Both the position numbers and the translations under genes were made by a program. 64,000 nucleotides of DNA. Source: Halomonas alkalisoli. Its GTDB lineage: Bacteria; Pseudomonadota; Gammaproteobacteria; Pseudomonadales; Halomonadaceae. Positions 27,030 through 37,237 of the stretch are shown piece by piece. The first letter of the stretch is position 1. The number at the start of each line of letters is the position of its first letter. The stretch is from contig NZ_JAKCMI010000044.1 in NCBI RefSeq assembly GCF_021412585.1, positions 124,001 to 188,000 on the forward strand, given 5' to 3'. The notes below the pieces were generated by a model that saw only the letters and a program-made list of their open reading frames with translations, searched no databases and had not been told where the DNA came from.

Positions 27030-28012
27030 AGCGTCAACTCAGTGTGTTCCTCAAGGGCGCCGGCATGGGGGCCGCGGATGCCGTTCCCGGGGTGTCCGGC
27101 GGCACCATTGCCTTCGTCACCGGCATCTACGAGGAGCTGATCCATACCATCAAGCAGTTCGGCCCCAGTGCCTTCATTGCCTGGCGTCGTGGCGGCCTTG
27201 CCTTGCTGGCCACCCACCTCAACCTGACGTTCGTGATTCCACTGCTGCTGGGCATCGTTGCCAGCCTGGTCACGGTGGCCCACCTGGTGGTGTGGCTGAT
27301 GGAGGAGCATCCGCTGCTGCTCAACGGCTTCTTCTTCGGGCTGGTGGCCGCCTCGGCCATCGTGGTCAGTCGTCACCCCGCCGACTGGAAGCTGTGGCAC
27401 CTGTTGCCTCTCGTCGTTGGACTGTTGCTGGCCCATGCGCTGCCTTCGCTGATGCCGGTCATCACCCTGTTGGGCAGCGAGGCATTGATGCTGATCGTGG
27501 GTGGCGCCATCGCCATCAGCGCCCTGCTGCTGCCCGGGGTCTCCGGCAGCTTCCTGCTCCTGACCATGGGGCTCTACGGCACGGTGATGGAAGGCATTCG
27601 CGGTTTCGACCTGGAGCTGCTGTCGATCTTCGCGGTGGGCTGCTTGATCGGCCTGTTCGGCTTTTCGCGCCTGCTGTCGTGGCTGCTGCACCATCATCAC
27701 ACCGCCACGATGCAGCTGCTGATCGGCTTCATCGTCGGCTCGCTGCCGGTGCTCTGGCCCTGGCGGGAGCTGGTTCGCTACCAGCTCGGCCCGCAAGGTC
27801 AGATGATACCCCTCGACTACCGCTACCTGACCCCCGGTGACTACGCCAACCTGACCGGGGAGCCCGGGTTGATGCTGCCGGTGCTGGCCACGATGCTGAT
27901 CGGCGCCGTGCTGGTGCTGGCCCTGGCTGGCTATCATCGTGTGAGTTCTTCCGGCAAGGTGGCGGCCGGCCCTAAAACTGCGCCTGAAAAGGAGGATGGC
28001 TCCAATGCGTAA
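27026..28012 (+). CDS. DUF368 membrane protein
   Basis: A 328-residue polytopic inner-membrane protein of the DUF368 family, with the diagnostic N-terminal GMGAADAVPGVSGGTIAFVTGIYEE (here cited in part as GAADAVPGVSGGT) and a repeated LLLPGVSGSFLLLTMGLYG in the middle, suggesting an internal duplication. Recent work links DUF368 proteins to undecaprenyl-phosphate recycling; that role is carried over by family only. It starts at TTG, overlapping the pcm stop (TTGA), with AAGGAG seven bases upstream. No ATG fits. Confidence 0.88.
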   Translation: MKRQLSVFLKGAGMGAADAVPGVSGGTIAFVTGIYEELIHTIKQFGPSAFIAWRRGGLALLATHLNLTFVIPLLLGIVASLVTVAHLVVWLMEEHPLLLNGFFFGLVAASAIVVSRHPADWKLWHLLPLVVGLLLAHALPSLMPVITLLGSEALMLIVGGAIAISALLLPGVSGSFLLLTMGLYGTVMEGIRGFDLELLSIFAVGCLIGLFGFSRLLSWLLHHHHTATMQLLIGFIVGSLPVLWPWRELVRYQLGPQGQMIPLDYRYLTPGDYANLTGEPGLMLPVLATMLIGAVLVLALAGYHRVSSSGKVAAGPKTAPEKEDGSNA

Positions 28013-29075
28013 GGTATTACTGGTATCCGCCGTCGCCCTGGCGATGACCGGCTGTGCCGCTCAGCAGGAGCACTCCGCTCCCCAGGTTCGCGACCTCTCC
28101 GTGAGTCGCGAGCGTGCTTCTGTCAGCCAATACACCGTGGAGGCTGGCGATACGCTCTACGGCATCGCCTGGCGGCATGAGATGGACTACCGCGATCTGG
28201 CGCGTCTCAACCAGATCAGCCCCCCCTATAGGATCGAGCCAGGCCAGCAGCTGCGGCTGGACGAGAATGGCGCCGCTCGCCCCGGCAGTGAAGCACCCCG
28301 CGAGCAGCGCGATACGGAAGTTGCCGTGGCCACTGGCCTGGGCGGTGCCGCCGAGGCCGGCGATACCGATTGGTTGTTGCCCGATGATGAGGCCATCGAG
28401 CGCAGCCGTCGCCTGACCGCCGAGCCATTGGAGAGCGGTGAGCCGAGCCCGAGCCAGGCGGCGGTGGAGAGTGCCGGACAGGCCGCCGGGACACAGGCCG
28501 CCGTAGCGCGTCAGCCTGAGCCTGAGCCGGAGCGCCAGCCCGATCCCGCACCTGAGCCCACCGTGGAGCCTGAAGTGGCCGAAGCGCCGGCCCCTGTCGA
28601 GCAGCCCGAGCCGGCGGCGGTCGAGCCGGATGCGGGTACCGAGGTGGCGGGCGCGCCGGAACAACAGCCCGAGCGTGACGGTCGAAGCTACACGCCGGTG
28701 GAAGAGGTCGCCTGGCGGTGGCCGGCCGATGGCGCCCTGATCGGTCGCTTCGGTGAGGGGGGAAGTATCACCGCGGGCATTGATATCGAGGGGCAAAAGG
28801 GGCAACCTGTCAGAGCAGCCGGCCCGGGTATTGTGGTCTATGCGGGCAGCGGTGTGAGGGGCTACGGCAACCTCATCCTGCTCAAGCACAATGATCAGTA
28901 CCTGAGTGCTTACGCCCACAACGACAGCCTCAGGGTAAGGGAGAACGATGTGGTCGAAGCCGGTGAAGTCATCGCCACCATGGGCGATAGCGACGCCGAA
29001 AGTGTCAGGCTGCATTTCGAGGTGCGCAAGGATGGCCAGCCTCAGGACCCCCTGAACTATCTACCGGAGCGATAG
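28005..29075 (+). CDS. nlpD: NlpD-type lipoprotein, LysM and degenerate LytM domains
   Basis: A 356-residue outer-membrane lipoprotein that activates cell-wall amidases at division. The signal peptide ends in lipobox LAMTGC. A LysM domain follows (YTVEAGDTLYGIAWRHEMDY region, residues about 43-88), then a Pro/Glu-rich linker (about 150-225), then a LytM/M23 domain. That domain lacks catalytic residues: the metal-binding His is missing at GIDIEG, and VRLHFEVR replaces the HxH motif, as in other NlpD proteins. AGGAGG sets the start. rpoS follows, the classical arrangement, so an rpoS promoter may lie within nlpD. Confidence 0.92.
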   Translation: MRKVLLVSAVALAMTGCAAQQEHSAPQVRDLSVSRERASVSQYTVEAGDTLYGIAWRHEMDYRDLARLNQISPPYRIEPGQQLRLDENGAARPGSEAPREQRDTEVAVATGLGGAAEAGDTDWLLPDDEAIERSRRLTAEPLESGEPSPSQAAVESAGQAAGTQAAVARQPEPEPERQPDPAPEPTVEPEVAEAPAPVEQPEPAAVEPDAGTEVAGAPEQQPERDGRSYTPVEEVAWRWPADGALIGRFGEGGSITAGIDIEGQKGQPVRAAGPGIVVYAGSGVRGYGNLILLKHNDQYLSAYAHNDSLRVRENDVVEAGEVIATMGDSDAESVRLHFEVRKDGQPQDPLNYLPER

Positions 29076-29104
29076 ACCGTCGTTTCGGGCCATCTGCCGG
29101 GCAG

Positions 29105-29128
29105 CACGGCGACGTTATCGTCGCCGTG
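29105..29128 (+). repeat. Perfect hairpin between nlpD and rpoS
   Basis: CACGGCGACG-TTAT-CGTCGCCGTG, a perfect 10-bp stem in the 138-base gap. What follows is AT-rich (AATTACATAATAATAG) but not a T run, so it may be a weak terminator for nlpD or a structure in the rpoS leader. Confidence 0.7.
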
Positions 29129-29213
29129 AATTACATAATAATAGAACGGTGCGTGCCGATAGATGATGTGGTGTATACCGGCACCTCAGGACGAAACAAC
29201 GGGGTAGCAACCG

Positions 29214-30203
29214 ATGAGCATGCTTGAGCGGGACCTTCAGGACGTTAATCTAGAGGATGTCACCGAGGCCGAGCAGGAGCTCGAAGGCGGTGAAGCCAGT
29301 GAGGAGAGCGTTGCCAGGGATGAGGAGGCGTTCGAGAAGGCGCTGAGTCGTGAGGACAAACACTATCATCACAGCCTCGATGCCACCCAGATCTATCTCA
29401 ACGAGATCGGCTTCTCCCCCCTGCTGACCCCGGAGGAGGAGGTCTATTTCGGCCGCCTTGCCCAGAAGGGCGATCCTGCCGGCCGATCGAGGATGATCGA
29501 ATCCAACCTGCGCCTGGTGGTCAAGATCGCCCGGCGCTACCTCAACCGTGGCCTGACCCTGCTCGACCTGATCGAGGAGGGCAATCTCGGCCTGATCCGC
29601 GCCGTCGAGAAATTCGATCCCGAGCGCGGCTTCCGTTTCTCCACCTATGCCACCTGGTGGATCCGCCAGACCATCGAACGGGCGCTGATGAACCAGACGC
29701 GCACCATTCGCCTGCCGATTCATGTGGTCAAGGAGCTCAATATCTATCTGCGGGCGGCCCGGGAGCTGACCCAGAAGCTCGATCATGAGGCCACCGCCGA
29801 GGAGATTGCCGAGCACCTCGACAAACCGGTGGAGGCGGTCAAGAAGATGATGGGGCTCAATGAGCGCGTTTCGTCGGTGGACTACCCGATGGGCGGCGAG
29901 AGCGACAAGCCGCTGATCGAGACCCTCGCCGATGATAACGATCAGGGCCCCGAGTCGAGTCTGGTCGACGTCGATGTCAAGCAGCATGTCGACGACTGGC
30001 TGGCGGAACTGACCGAAAAGCAGACGGAGGTGGTGATCCGCCGTTTCGGCCTGCGCGGGCACGAGGCCGCCACGCTGGAAGAGGTCGGAGACGAAATCGG
30101 CCTGACCCGTGAGCGGGTACGCCAGATACAGGTTGAAGCGCTCAAGAAGCTGCGTCGGGTACTGGAGAAGCAGGGCCTGTCCATGGACTCCATCTTCGAA
30201 TAG
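29214..30203 (+). CDS. rpoS: RNA polymerase sigma factor RpoS
   Basis: A 329-residue sigma-70 family stationary-phase/general stress factor. An acidic N-terminus precedes region 1.2 (DATQIYLNEIGFSPLLT). Region 2 contains RFSTYATWWIRQTIERA and the RpoS-typical NQTRTIRLPIHVVKELN. Region 4.2 shows the DNA-binding helix GLTRERVRQIQVEALKKLR. Placement directly after nlpD confirms identity over RpoD or RpoH. Confidence 0.97.
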   Translation: MSMLERDLQDVNLEDVTEAEQELEGGEASEESVARDEEAFEKALSREDKHYHHSLDATQIYLNEIGFSPLLTPEEEVYFGRLAQKGDPAGRSRMIESNLRLVVKIARRYLNRGLTLLDLIEEGNLGLIRAVEKFDPERGFRFSTYATWWIRQTIERALMNQTRTIRLPIHVVKELNIYLRAARELTQKLDHEATAEEIAEHLDKPVEAVKKMMGLNERVSSVDYPMGGESDKPLIETLADDNDQGPESSLVDVDVKQHVDDWLAELTEKQTEVVIRRFGLRGHEAATLEEVGDEIGLTRERVRQIQVEALKKLRRVLEKQGLSMDSIFE

Positions 30204-30290
30204 CGCTTATGCTCCGGGATGGGTCGCTGGCCCGGCAGGCGGCCCGTTCCGGCCAGTTCGTACCATGGGTGCGCTACGGCGCATCATTGT

Positions 30291-30315
30291 CGCGCCTTGC
30301 GGTTTTCCGGGCGCG
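30291..30315 (+). terminator. Weak terminator candidate after rpoS
   Basis: CGCGCC and GGCGCG arms around a 13-base loop, followed by TCTTGTCG. No continuous T run. Confidence 0.3.
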
Positions 30316-30340
30316 TCTTGTCGTTAAGGGAACATCGACC

Positions 30341-31798
30341 ATGTCTCGCCCAGCCTCATCACGTTGCTTGCGCAAGCGCTGGATTGCCGCGTTTGTCACT
30401 CTTTCAATGGCCGGCAGTGCGCAAGGCGCCGACCTCTGGACCATTGCCCAGGATGCCCTCGAGAACGATGCCGAGCTGGCTTCCGTCCGCTCCGGCTTTC
30501 TGGCGACCGAGGCCGCCCGGGACGTGCAGCGCGGTACCCTGCTGCCGCAGATTGCGGTCGGGGGCAACGTCAGCCATTCGCGAATCTATTCAAGCGCTGC
30601 CCAGGGCCAGGAAGGCGTGCCTGAAGGCGGCGTGCCGGGCGAAGTGGCTCCGCGAGACGACACCATCAATAGCGTCGGGGTGAGCCTGGAGGCCGAGCAG
30701 GCGCTCTATGATCCGACGCGGCAGGCTCAGCTCGCCCGGGCCGAGCGGGAGATCGACCGCGATGCCGTGTCACTGGACGTGGCCAGGCAGCAGCTGCTCT
30801 TCAATGTGGCCGACGCCTATTTCGAGATTCTGCGGGCCCATGACATCCTGAGCGCCCGGCGGGCCCAGGAGATTGCCATCAGTCGCCAGCTGGAGCAGGC
30901 CCGCGAACGTTTCGAAGTGGGGCTGATCGCCATTACCGACGTGCACGAGGCCCAGGCCTCCTACGATCTGGCGCGCGCTCAGCGCATCGCGGCAGAAAGC
31001 GCCATGCAGGTCAGCTTCGAGGCGCTGGAGCGGCTGACCGGGCACCGCTATGACAGCATCGATGCCCTGGATGACGATATCCCCATCGTGCCGCCCGAAC
31101 CGGGGGATCGCGAGGACTGGGTGACGCTCGCCATGGACAACAGCCCCATGGTGCTGATGGCACAGGCGGGCATCGAAGTGGCCAGGAGCCAGGTGGAAAT
31201 CTCCCGTGCCGGACAGCGTCCGGTGGTCTCGGCCTTCGCCACTTATGGCTGGTCGGACAGCGACCGTACCGGGACGAACCACAACTCCGAGAGCCAGGTC
31301 GGGGTGCGTGCCAGCTTGCCGCTCTATACGGGCGGATCGACGGAGGCGCAGATCCGCCAGAGCGGCTTTGCCCTGGAGGTCAGTCAGTATGACTTCGAGG
31401 CGCAGCGGCGCGATACCATCCAGCAGGTGCGCTCGCTGTTTACCCGCGTCAACAACGACGTGGAGACCGTCGAGGCTCGCCGGCAGGCAATCGTGTCCAA
31501 CCAGAGCGCCCTGGAGGCGACGCGTTCGGGTTACGAGGTGGGCACGCGAAATATCGTCGACGTGCTCAATGCCGAGCAGAGCCTGTTCAATGCCATCGCC
31601 GACCATGCCGAAGCCCGCTATGACTATGTGCTGGGTCTGCTGCAGCTACAGCTGCAGGCGGGGCTGCTTGGCGCGGACTCCATCCAGGCCGTCAATGCCT
31701 GGCTCTCCGATGAGGAGAGCGTCTCCCTGGAGCTGCCGGACGAAGCCAATGACAATCCGGTCATGAACATCGGTGAGCGTCCCCGGGCGCCTTCGTGA
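30341..31798 (+). CDS. tolC: TolC-family outer membrane channel
   Basis: A 485-residue outer-membrane factor for efflux pumps or type I secretion. A signal peptide (basic start, hydrophobic FVTLSMAGSAQGA) is followed by two repeated TolC halves of coiled-coil helices. Family features include LYDPTRQAQLARAE, VADAYFEILRAHD, LPLYTGGSTEAQIRQS and the late GTRNIVDVLNAEQSLF. The frame is open 44 codons upstream, but TTAAGGGAA before MSRPASS sets the start. It is monocistronic, with a terminator after it. No other outer-membrane factor accompanies the type I secretion genes at 47-50 kb, so this could be their partner (inference). Confidence 0.9.
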   Translation: MSRPASSRCLRKRWIAAFVTLSMAGSAQGADLWTIAQDALENDAELASVRSGFLATEAARDVQRGTLLPQIAVGGNVSHSRIYSSAAQGQEGVPEGGVPGEVAPRDDTINSVGVSLEAEQALYDPTRQAQLARAEREIDRDAVSLDVARQQLLFNVADAYFEILRAHDILSARRAQEIAISRQLEQARERFEVGLIAITDVHEAQASYDLARAQRIAAESAMQVSFEALERLTGHRYDSIDALDDDIPIVPPEPGDREDWVTLAMDNSPMVLMAQAGIEVARSQVEISRAGQRPVVSAFATYGWSDSDRTGTNHNSESQVGVRASLPLYTGGSTEAQIRQSGFALEVSQYDFEAQRRDTIQQVRSLFTRVNNDVETVEARRQAIVSNQSALEATRSGYEVGTRNIVDVLNAEQSLFNAIADHAEARYDYVLGLLQLQLQAGLLGADSIQAVNAWLSDEESVSLELPDEANDNPVMNIGERPRAPS

Positions 31799-31870
31799 AG
31801 ACTGACTGGCATGATGATTGATCGGCATTAAGATAAACTGATATTTTATTGAATTTTAGAATTACCCATA

Positions 31871-31900
31871 AAGAACCACCGATAAATCGGTGGTTCTTTT
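31871..31900 (+). terminator. Rho-independent terminator after tolC
   Basis: Arms AAGAACCACCGAT and ATCGGTGGTTCTT form a 13-bp stem, ending in TTTT and preceded by an A run. Nearly symmetrical, so it may work both ways. Confidence 0.9.
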
Positions 31901-31962
31901 CGTGATTATGGCAATGATATAGAGGATAATTCGGCGTCACTGCTTCTCGTGAGGAGGTTTTC

Positions 31963-33084
31963 ATGGCAAGACCCCTGGTCGCCGATATCGACCTTGACGC
32001 CCTGCGTCACAATTACTGCCTGGCTCGCGAGCTGGCACCCCACAGCCGGGCGCTGGCAGTGATCAAGGCCGACGCCTACGGCCATGGCAGCGTCGCCTGT
32101 GCAGCGGCGCTGGAGTCCCTGCCGGCCGGCGTCAGGCCGCCTGCCTTTGCGGTTGCCAGCATCGAGGAGGCCGAGGCGCTGCGCCAGGGCCATATCGAAG
32201 CGCCGATCGTACTGCTCGAGGGTATCTTCGAGGCGGCCGAACTGGCCCGCGTCGAAGCGCTTGGCCTGTGGCTGGCGGTGCATAGCGAGTGGCAGGTCAA
32301 GGCCTTGCTGTCGCATCGCCCGGCCCGGCCGATCCCGGTGTGGCTCAAGGTCGACTCCGGCATGCATCGCCTGGGATTCACGCCACAAGAGGCCATCGAT
32401 GTCTGGAAGCGCCTCACTGAGAGTCCTGAGTGCGTCACCGCGGTGCAGCTGATGAGCCACTTCGCCACCGCCGACGCCGTCGATGCCGCCTATTTTCACC
32501 AGCAGCTCGCCTGCATGCGAGAGCTGGCCCAGCGTCTCGACGCGCCGCTGTGCCTGGCCAACTCGCCGGCGACCCTGGCCTGGCCCGAAGCGCATGGTGC
32601 CTGGGTGCGCCCAGGGGTGATGCTGTACGGCAGCGATCCCCTGGAGGTCGCCAGCGACGCGACGCGACGCCTGAAACCGGTCATGACGCTGCGCTCGGAG
32701 ATCATCGCCATGCGCGACCTGAAGGCGGGCGAGGCAGTCGGCTATGCCGGCCGCTGGCAGGCGCCGCGGCCGTCGCGTATCGCGGTGGTGGCCTGCGGCT
32801 ATGGTGACGGCTACGACCGCCACGCCGTGGATGGCACGCCGGTACTGGTGGCGGGACAGCCCGCCGGCATAGCCGGCAAGGTTTCCATGGACATGCTCAC
32901 CGTGGATGTCACGGACATTCCCGAGGCCGGCATCGGCACCGAGGTGGTGCTGTGGGGGCAGGCATCCAACGGCAGGGTGCTGTCGGTGGATGAGGTGGCG
33001 CGTCATTGCGACACCATCAGCTATACCCTGCTTACCGGCGTGCTTCCGAGGGTGCCGCGCCGCTATCTCGGTCTCGGCGCTTGA
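31963..33084 (+). CDS. alr: Alanine racemase
   Basis: A 373-residue PLP enzyme interconverting L- and D-alanine for peptidoglycan. The PLP lysine is in AVIKADAYGHG (about residue 34), and the second-domain catalytic Tyr region is VVACGYGDGYDRHA. MHRLGF, NSPATLAW and SMDMLTVDVT are family motifs. AGGAGG stands just before the ATG. I cannot tell biosynthetic Alr from catabolic DadX; there is no dadA nearby, which favours alr. Confidence 0.95.
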   Translation: MARPLVADIDLDALRHNYCLARELAPHSRALAVIKADAYGHGSVACAAALESLPAGVRPPAFAVASIEEAEALRQGHIEAPIVLLEGIFEAAELARVEALGLWLAVHSEWQVKALLSHRPARPIPVWLKVDSGMHRLGFTPQEAIDVWKRLTESPECVTAVQLMSHFATADAVDAAYFHQQLACMRELAQRLDAPLCLANSPATLAWPEAHGAWVRPGVMLYGSDPLEVASDATRRLKPVMTLRSEIIAMRDLKAGEAVGYAGRWQAPRPSRIAVVACGYGDGYDRHAVDGTPVLVAGQPAGIAGKVSMDMLTVDVTDIPEAGIGTEVVLWGQASNGRVLSVDEVARHCDTISYTLLTGVLPRVPRRYLGLGA

Positions 33085-33170
33085 AGGGGCAATGACCGCG
33101 TTGGCGACGGCTCGCCTGCACGGCTTCAGCGGGCGCGGTATGATGCGCCTTTTGATCGAGTGGAGCTTGT

Positions 33171-34085
33171 ATGTCCAAGCGTAACTGGCCCGCCTCCTTT
33201 GCCCACCCGCGTTTCTGGCCCGCATGGCTGGCCATCGGTGCCATGCGAGTCGGCGCCTGGCTGCCCTGGCGGTTCAAGCTGGCGATTGGGCGCGGGCTCG
33301 GTCTTCTCGCCTGGTGGGCGGTGCCGCGCCGTCGTCATATCGTCGATACCAATCTGCGGCTCTGTTTTCCCGAGCTGAGTGACGCCCAGCGAGACAAGCT
33401 GGCACTCGATACCTTCAAGGCGAACGGCATCGGTATCCTTGAGACCGCCACCGGTTGGTGCCGTGATCCCAGGCACCTGCGCCACCGGGTCACCTACAAG
33501 GGGAGGCACCACCTGGAGCAGGCCCAGGCCAGGGGCAAGGGGGTGCTGATCGTGGGCATTCACTTTTCCACACTGGACCTGGGCGGGGCCCTTCACTCGC
33601 TCTATTTCGACTCCGATGCTGTTTATCGGCCACACAACAACCCCTTGTTCGATCGCTTCATGACCCAGGCGCGCAAGGATATTTTCGGTGAGACGATCGA
33701 TCGGCGCGATCTGCGAGGCATGGTGCGCCGCCTAAAGGAGGGGCATATCGTCTGGTATTCGCCCGATCAGGACTTCGGTCGGGACGTCAGCGTCTTCGCT
33801 CCGCTGTTTGGTGTCGAGGCGGCGACCATCCGGCTGACCGCCAAGATAGCCCGGATGACCGGGGCGCCAGTGGTGCCCTTGATGTTCCATCGCAACCCCG
33901 ACAACCGTACCTACACCATTGAATGCCACCCGCCGTTGGACGACTTTCCCAGTGGCGATGAAGTGAGTGACGCGACACAGGTCAATGCGTTCATCGAGCA
34001 GGCGATAAGTAAGCACCCGGAGCAGTACATGTGGTTGCACCGCCGTTTCAAGACCCGTCCCGCCGGGGAGCCGGGGCTCTATTGA
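33171..34085 (+). CDS. lpxL: LpxL/HtrB-type lysophospholipid (lipid A) acyltransferase
   Basis: A 304-residue inner-membrane-associated acyltransferase adding a secondary acyl chain to lipid A. The catalytic H-x4-D motif is in VGIHFSTLDLGG. N-terminal FAHPRFWPAWLAIGA and WYSPDQDFG, then EQYMWLHRRFKTRP at the end, follow E. coli LpxL closely. LpxL and its paralogues LpxM/LpxP are hard to separate; the C-terminal pattern favours LpxL. Confidence 0.9.
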   Translation: MSKRNWPASFAHPRFWPAWLAIGAMRVGAWLPWRFKLAIGRGLGLLAWWAVPRRRHIVDTNLRLCFPELSDAQRDKLALDTFKANGIGILETATGWCRDPRHLRHRVTYKGRHHLEQAQARGKGVLIVGIHFSTLDLGGALHSLYFDSDAVYRPHNNPLFDRFMTQARKDIFGETIDRRDLRGMVRRLKEGHIVWYSPDQDFGRDVSVFAPLFGVEAATIRLTAKIARMTGAPVVPLMFHRNPDNRTYTIECHPPLDDFPSGDEVSDATQVNAFIEQAISKHPEQYMWLHRRFKTRPAGEPGLY

Positions 34086-34228
34086 GGGAGACGAGGCACA
34101 CGGGATCAGGCGTTGGTTACATGACCTGACGGGCGGTAACTTGACGATTCCGTCAGTTGACGCAAGGCTGATGGACACCCAAAAGGAATTTTCGGCGCCA
34201 CGGCGTCAAGAAGGCCAAGGAGGTCATC

Positions 34229-34387
34229 ATGCTCGGCAACGCCATGTTGTTCCTGATCATTGCCATCATCGCCGGTGTTCTCGGTTTCAGCGGTATCGCC
34301 GGTGCGGCTACCACCATCGCCCAGATCCTATTCTTCCTGTTTCTGGTGCTGTTCATCGTCTCGTTGATCACCGGTAGGCGACCATGA
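34229..34387 (+). CDS. Small DUF1328 membrane protein (YtjA family)
   Basis: A 52-residue protein made mostly of two hydrophobic segments: MLGNAMLFLIIAIIAGVLG and then AQILFFLFLVLFIVSLITG, with the GFSGIAGAA linker that marks DUF1328. AAGGAGG stands at ideal distance before the ATG. Function of the family is unknown; homologues are often stress- or sigma-factor-linked. It is likely monocistronic. Confidence 0.88.
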   Translation: MLGNAMLFLIIAIIAGVLGFSGIAGAATTIAQILFFLFLVLFIVSLITGRRP

Positions 34388-34475
34388 CGGACGATATCGG
34401 CCAAGGTTTTACTATTCGCTGAGTCGCCAGGAAGGCTGCATCGCCAGTAGCCGGGGAATATCTATCCCCAATGAC

Positions 34476-34505
34476 ACGAGGCCTCGCCATTCGGCGAGGC
34501 CTCGT
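34476..34505. repeat. Inverted repeat between DUF1328 gene and ettA
   Basis: ACGAGGCCTCGCC-ATTC-GGCGAGGCCTCGT, a perfect 13-bp stem between converging genes. There is no T run on either side, so it may be a bidirectional but inefficient terminator. Confidence 0.6.
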
Positions 34506-34525
34506 CGATCAGCTCCAGCGCACTA

Positions 34526-36187
<1,662 letters not shown>

Positions 36188-36241
36188 GGAATTCCACTGG
36201 GTTGAGGGTTTCAGTGGCCACGATGATAGTGGCCAGGCAGG

Positions 36242-36270
36242 GCAAAGGCCAGCGTTGCGCCGGCCTTTGC
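36242..36270. repeat. Inverted repeat between ettA and the small acidic-protein gene
   Basis: GCAAAGGCC and GGCCTTTGC form a perfect 9-bp stem with an 11-base loop. It lies just after the minus-strand small-protein gene and before ettA. No T run follows, so a terminator role is uncertain. Confidence 0.5.
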
Positions 36271-36295
36271 TGCGGGATGGTGGTCAGTCGTGGGG

Positions 36296-36505
36296 CTACT
36301 CGTCCTCTTCGTCGAGCAGCATCCAGTCGTCCTCGATGGCGCGCTTCAGTCGACGCTCTTCCAGCAGTGCCTCGACGCGGCGACGGGCGCGCAGGGTCTC
36401 GTGTCGGCTGGCGGCCCGGGGACGGGCGTAGTCGTCATCGTTGACGGCTTCGAGGAACTCCTGCTCATCCTCATGAGAATCGTTGATCAGGGGGTCTTGG
36501 CTCAT
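36296..36505 (-). CDS. Small acidic/basic protein, PA3496-like
   Basis: A 69-residue protein of alternating charge: an acidic N-half (EDEQEFLEAVNDDD), a basic centre (RHETLRARRRVEALLEERRLKR) and an acidic tail (LLDEEDE). No signal peptide or membrane segment. It resembles small proteins annotated as PA3496-family in pseudomonads, whose function is uncertain. GGAGG seven bases before the chosen ATG argues against the longer open frame. A sigma-70-like promoter lies about 120 bases upstream. Confidence 0.75.
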   Translation of the reverse strand: MSQDPLINDSHEDEQEFLEAVNDDDYARPRAASRHETLRARRRVEALLEERRLKRAIEDDWMLLDEEDE

Positions 36506-36627
36506 GTGACATCCTCCATGGCCCGATGACGACCGACTCGACGGTCGACTCATCACAAGCATTCGCTTCGCGTCCGAAGCGACGGACCAGAAGCGCCATG
36601 GGTGCCGATATGTCGGCACCTGACGGC

Positions 36628-36656
36628 TATATATATCCGTCCGGCGCCGAGAGCAA
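36628..36656 (-). promoter_or_regulatory. Sigma-70-like promoter for the small acidic-protein gene
   Basis: On the minus strand TTGCTC and TATATA stand 17 bases apart. Transcription would begin at about 36620, directly into the perfect hairpin GGTGCCGA-CATA-TCGGCACC (36601-36620), giving a structured 5' end. Confidence 0.5.
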
Positions 36657-36696
36657 GTCCTGATCGATGTTTTTTTGACCTGACGGGGGCATTGTC

Positions 36697-37131
36697 TCAG
36701 GAGCGGCCGTATTCGGCCTTCAAGCGCTCGAGCTCCATCTGGGTCTCGACACGCTCGGTGACGTCTTTCTGCACGCCAATGTAATAGGTGAGCTTGTCCT
36801 CTTCATCGTACAGGGGCGTGATCGACAGCTCATTCCAGAACAGGGTGCCATCCTTGCGATAGTTGCGCAGGACCTCGCGACAGTGGCGTCCCTCCTTGAG
36901 GGCCTTGCGGATGTTGGCAAGGCCAGGCTGGTCACGATCCTCTTGCTGCAGGAAGCGGCAGTCTTGATAGAGAATCTCGTCTGCGCTGTAGCCGGTGAGT
37001 CGTTCGAAGCCCTTGTTGACATAGATCAGGATGTTTTCATCGCCCTCCTGTTCGGCGACGACGATGCCGTCCACCGAGGCATCGATGATGCGCTCGAGCA
37101 GTTCCGGGCTGATCAGTGGGGATCGTTTCAT
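36697..37131 (-). CDS. Short LOV blue-light photoreceptor
   Basis: A 144-residue protein consisting of one LOV (PAS-type, FMN-binding) domain with short flanking helices and no effector domain. The flavin-adduct Cys58 is in the hallmark DCRFLQ, followed by QEDRDQ (phosphate contacts), NYRKDGTLFWNELSI, and the photoswitch Gln121 in YIGVQKDV. The sequence matches the short LOV proteins PpSB1/PpSB2 of Pseudomonas putida almost block for block, including the C-terminal helix. Such proteins dimerise and form a light-induced cysteinyl adduct. The signalling partner is unknown. It has its own transcription unit; the next gene upstream ends 106 bases away. Confidence 0.9.
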   Translation of the reverse strand: MKRSPLISPELLERIIDASVDGIVVAEQEGDENILIYVNKGFERLTGYSADEILYQDCRFLQQEDRDQPGLANIRKALKEGRHCREVLRNYRKDGTLFWNELSITPLYDEEDKLTYYIGVQKDVTERVETQMELERLKAEYGRS

Positions 37132-37237
37132 ACAAGGCGTTCCTGTCTCGGGTCCTGGCTATCGGCTAGCCGACAACGGCTCGTTTCGATGATATATCAT
37201 GGCCAGCCCGGGGCGCGTTGACAATCTTTACCCGTGG

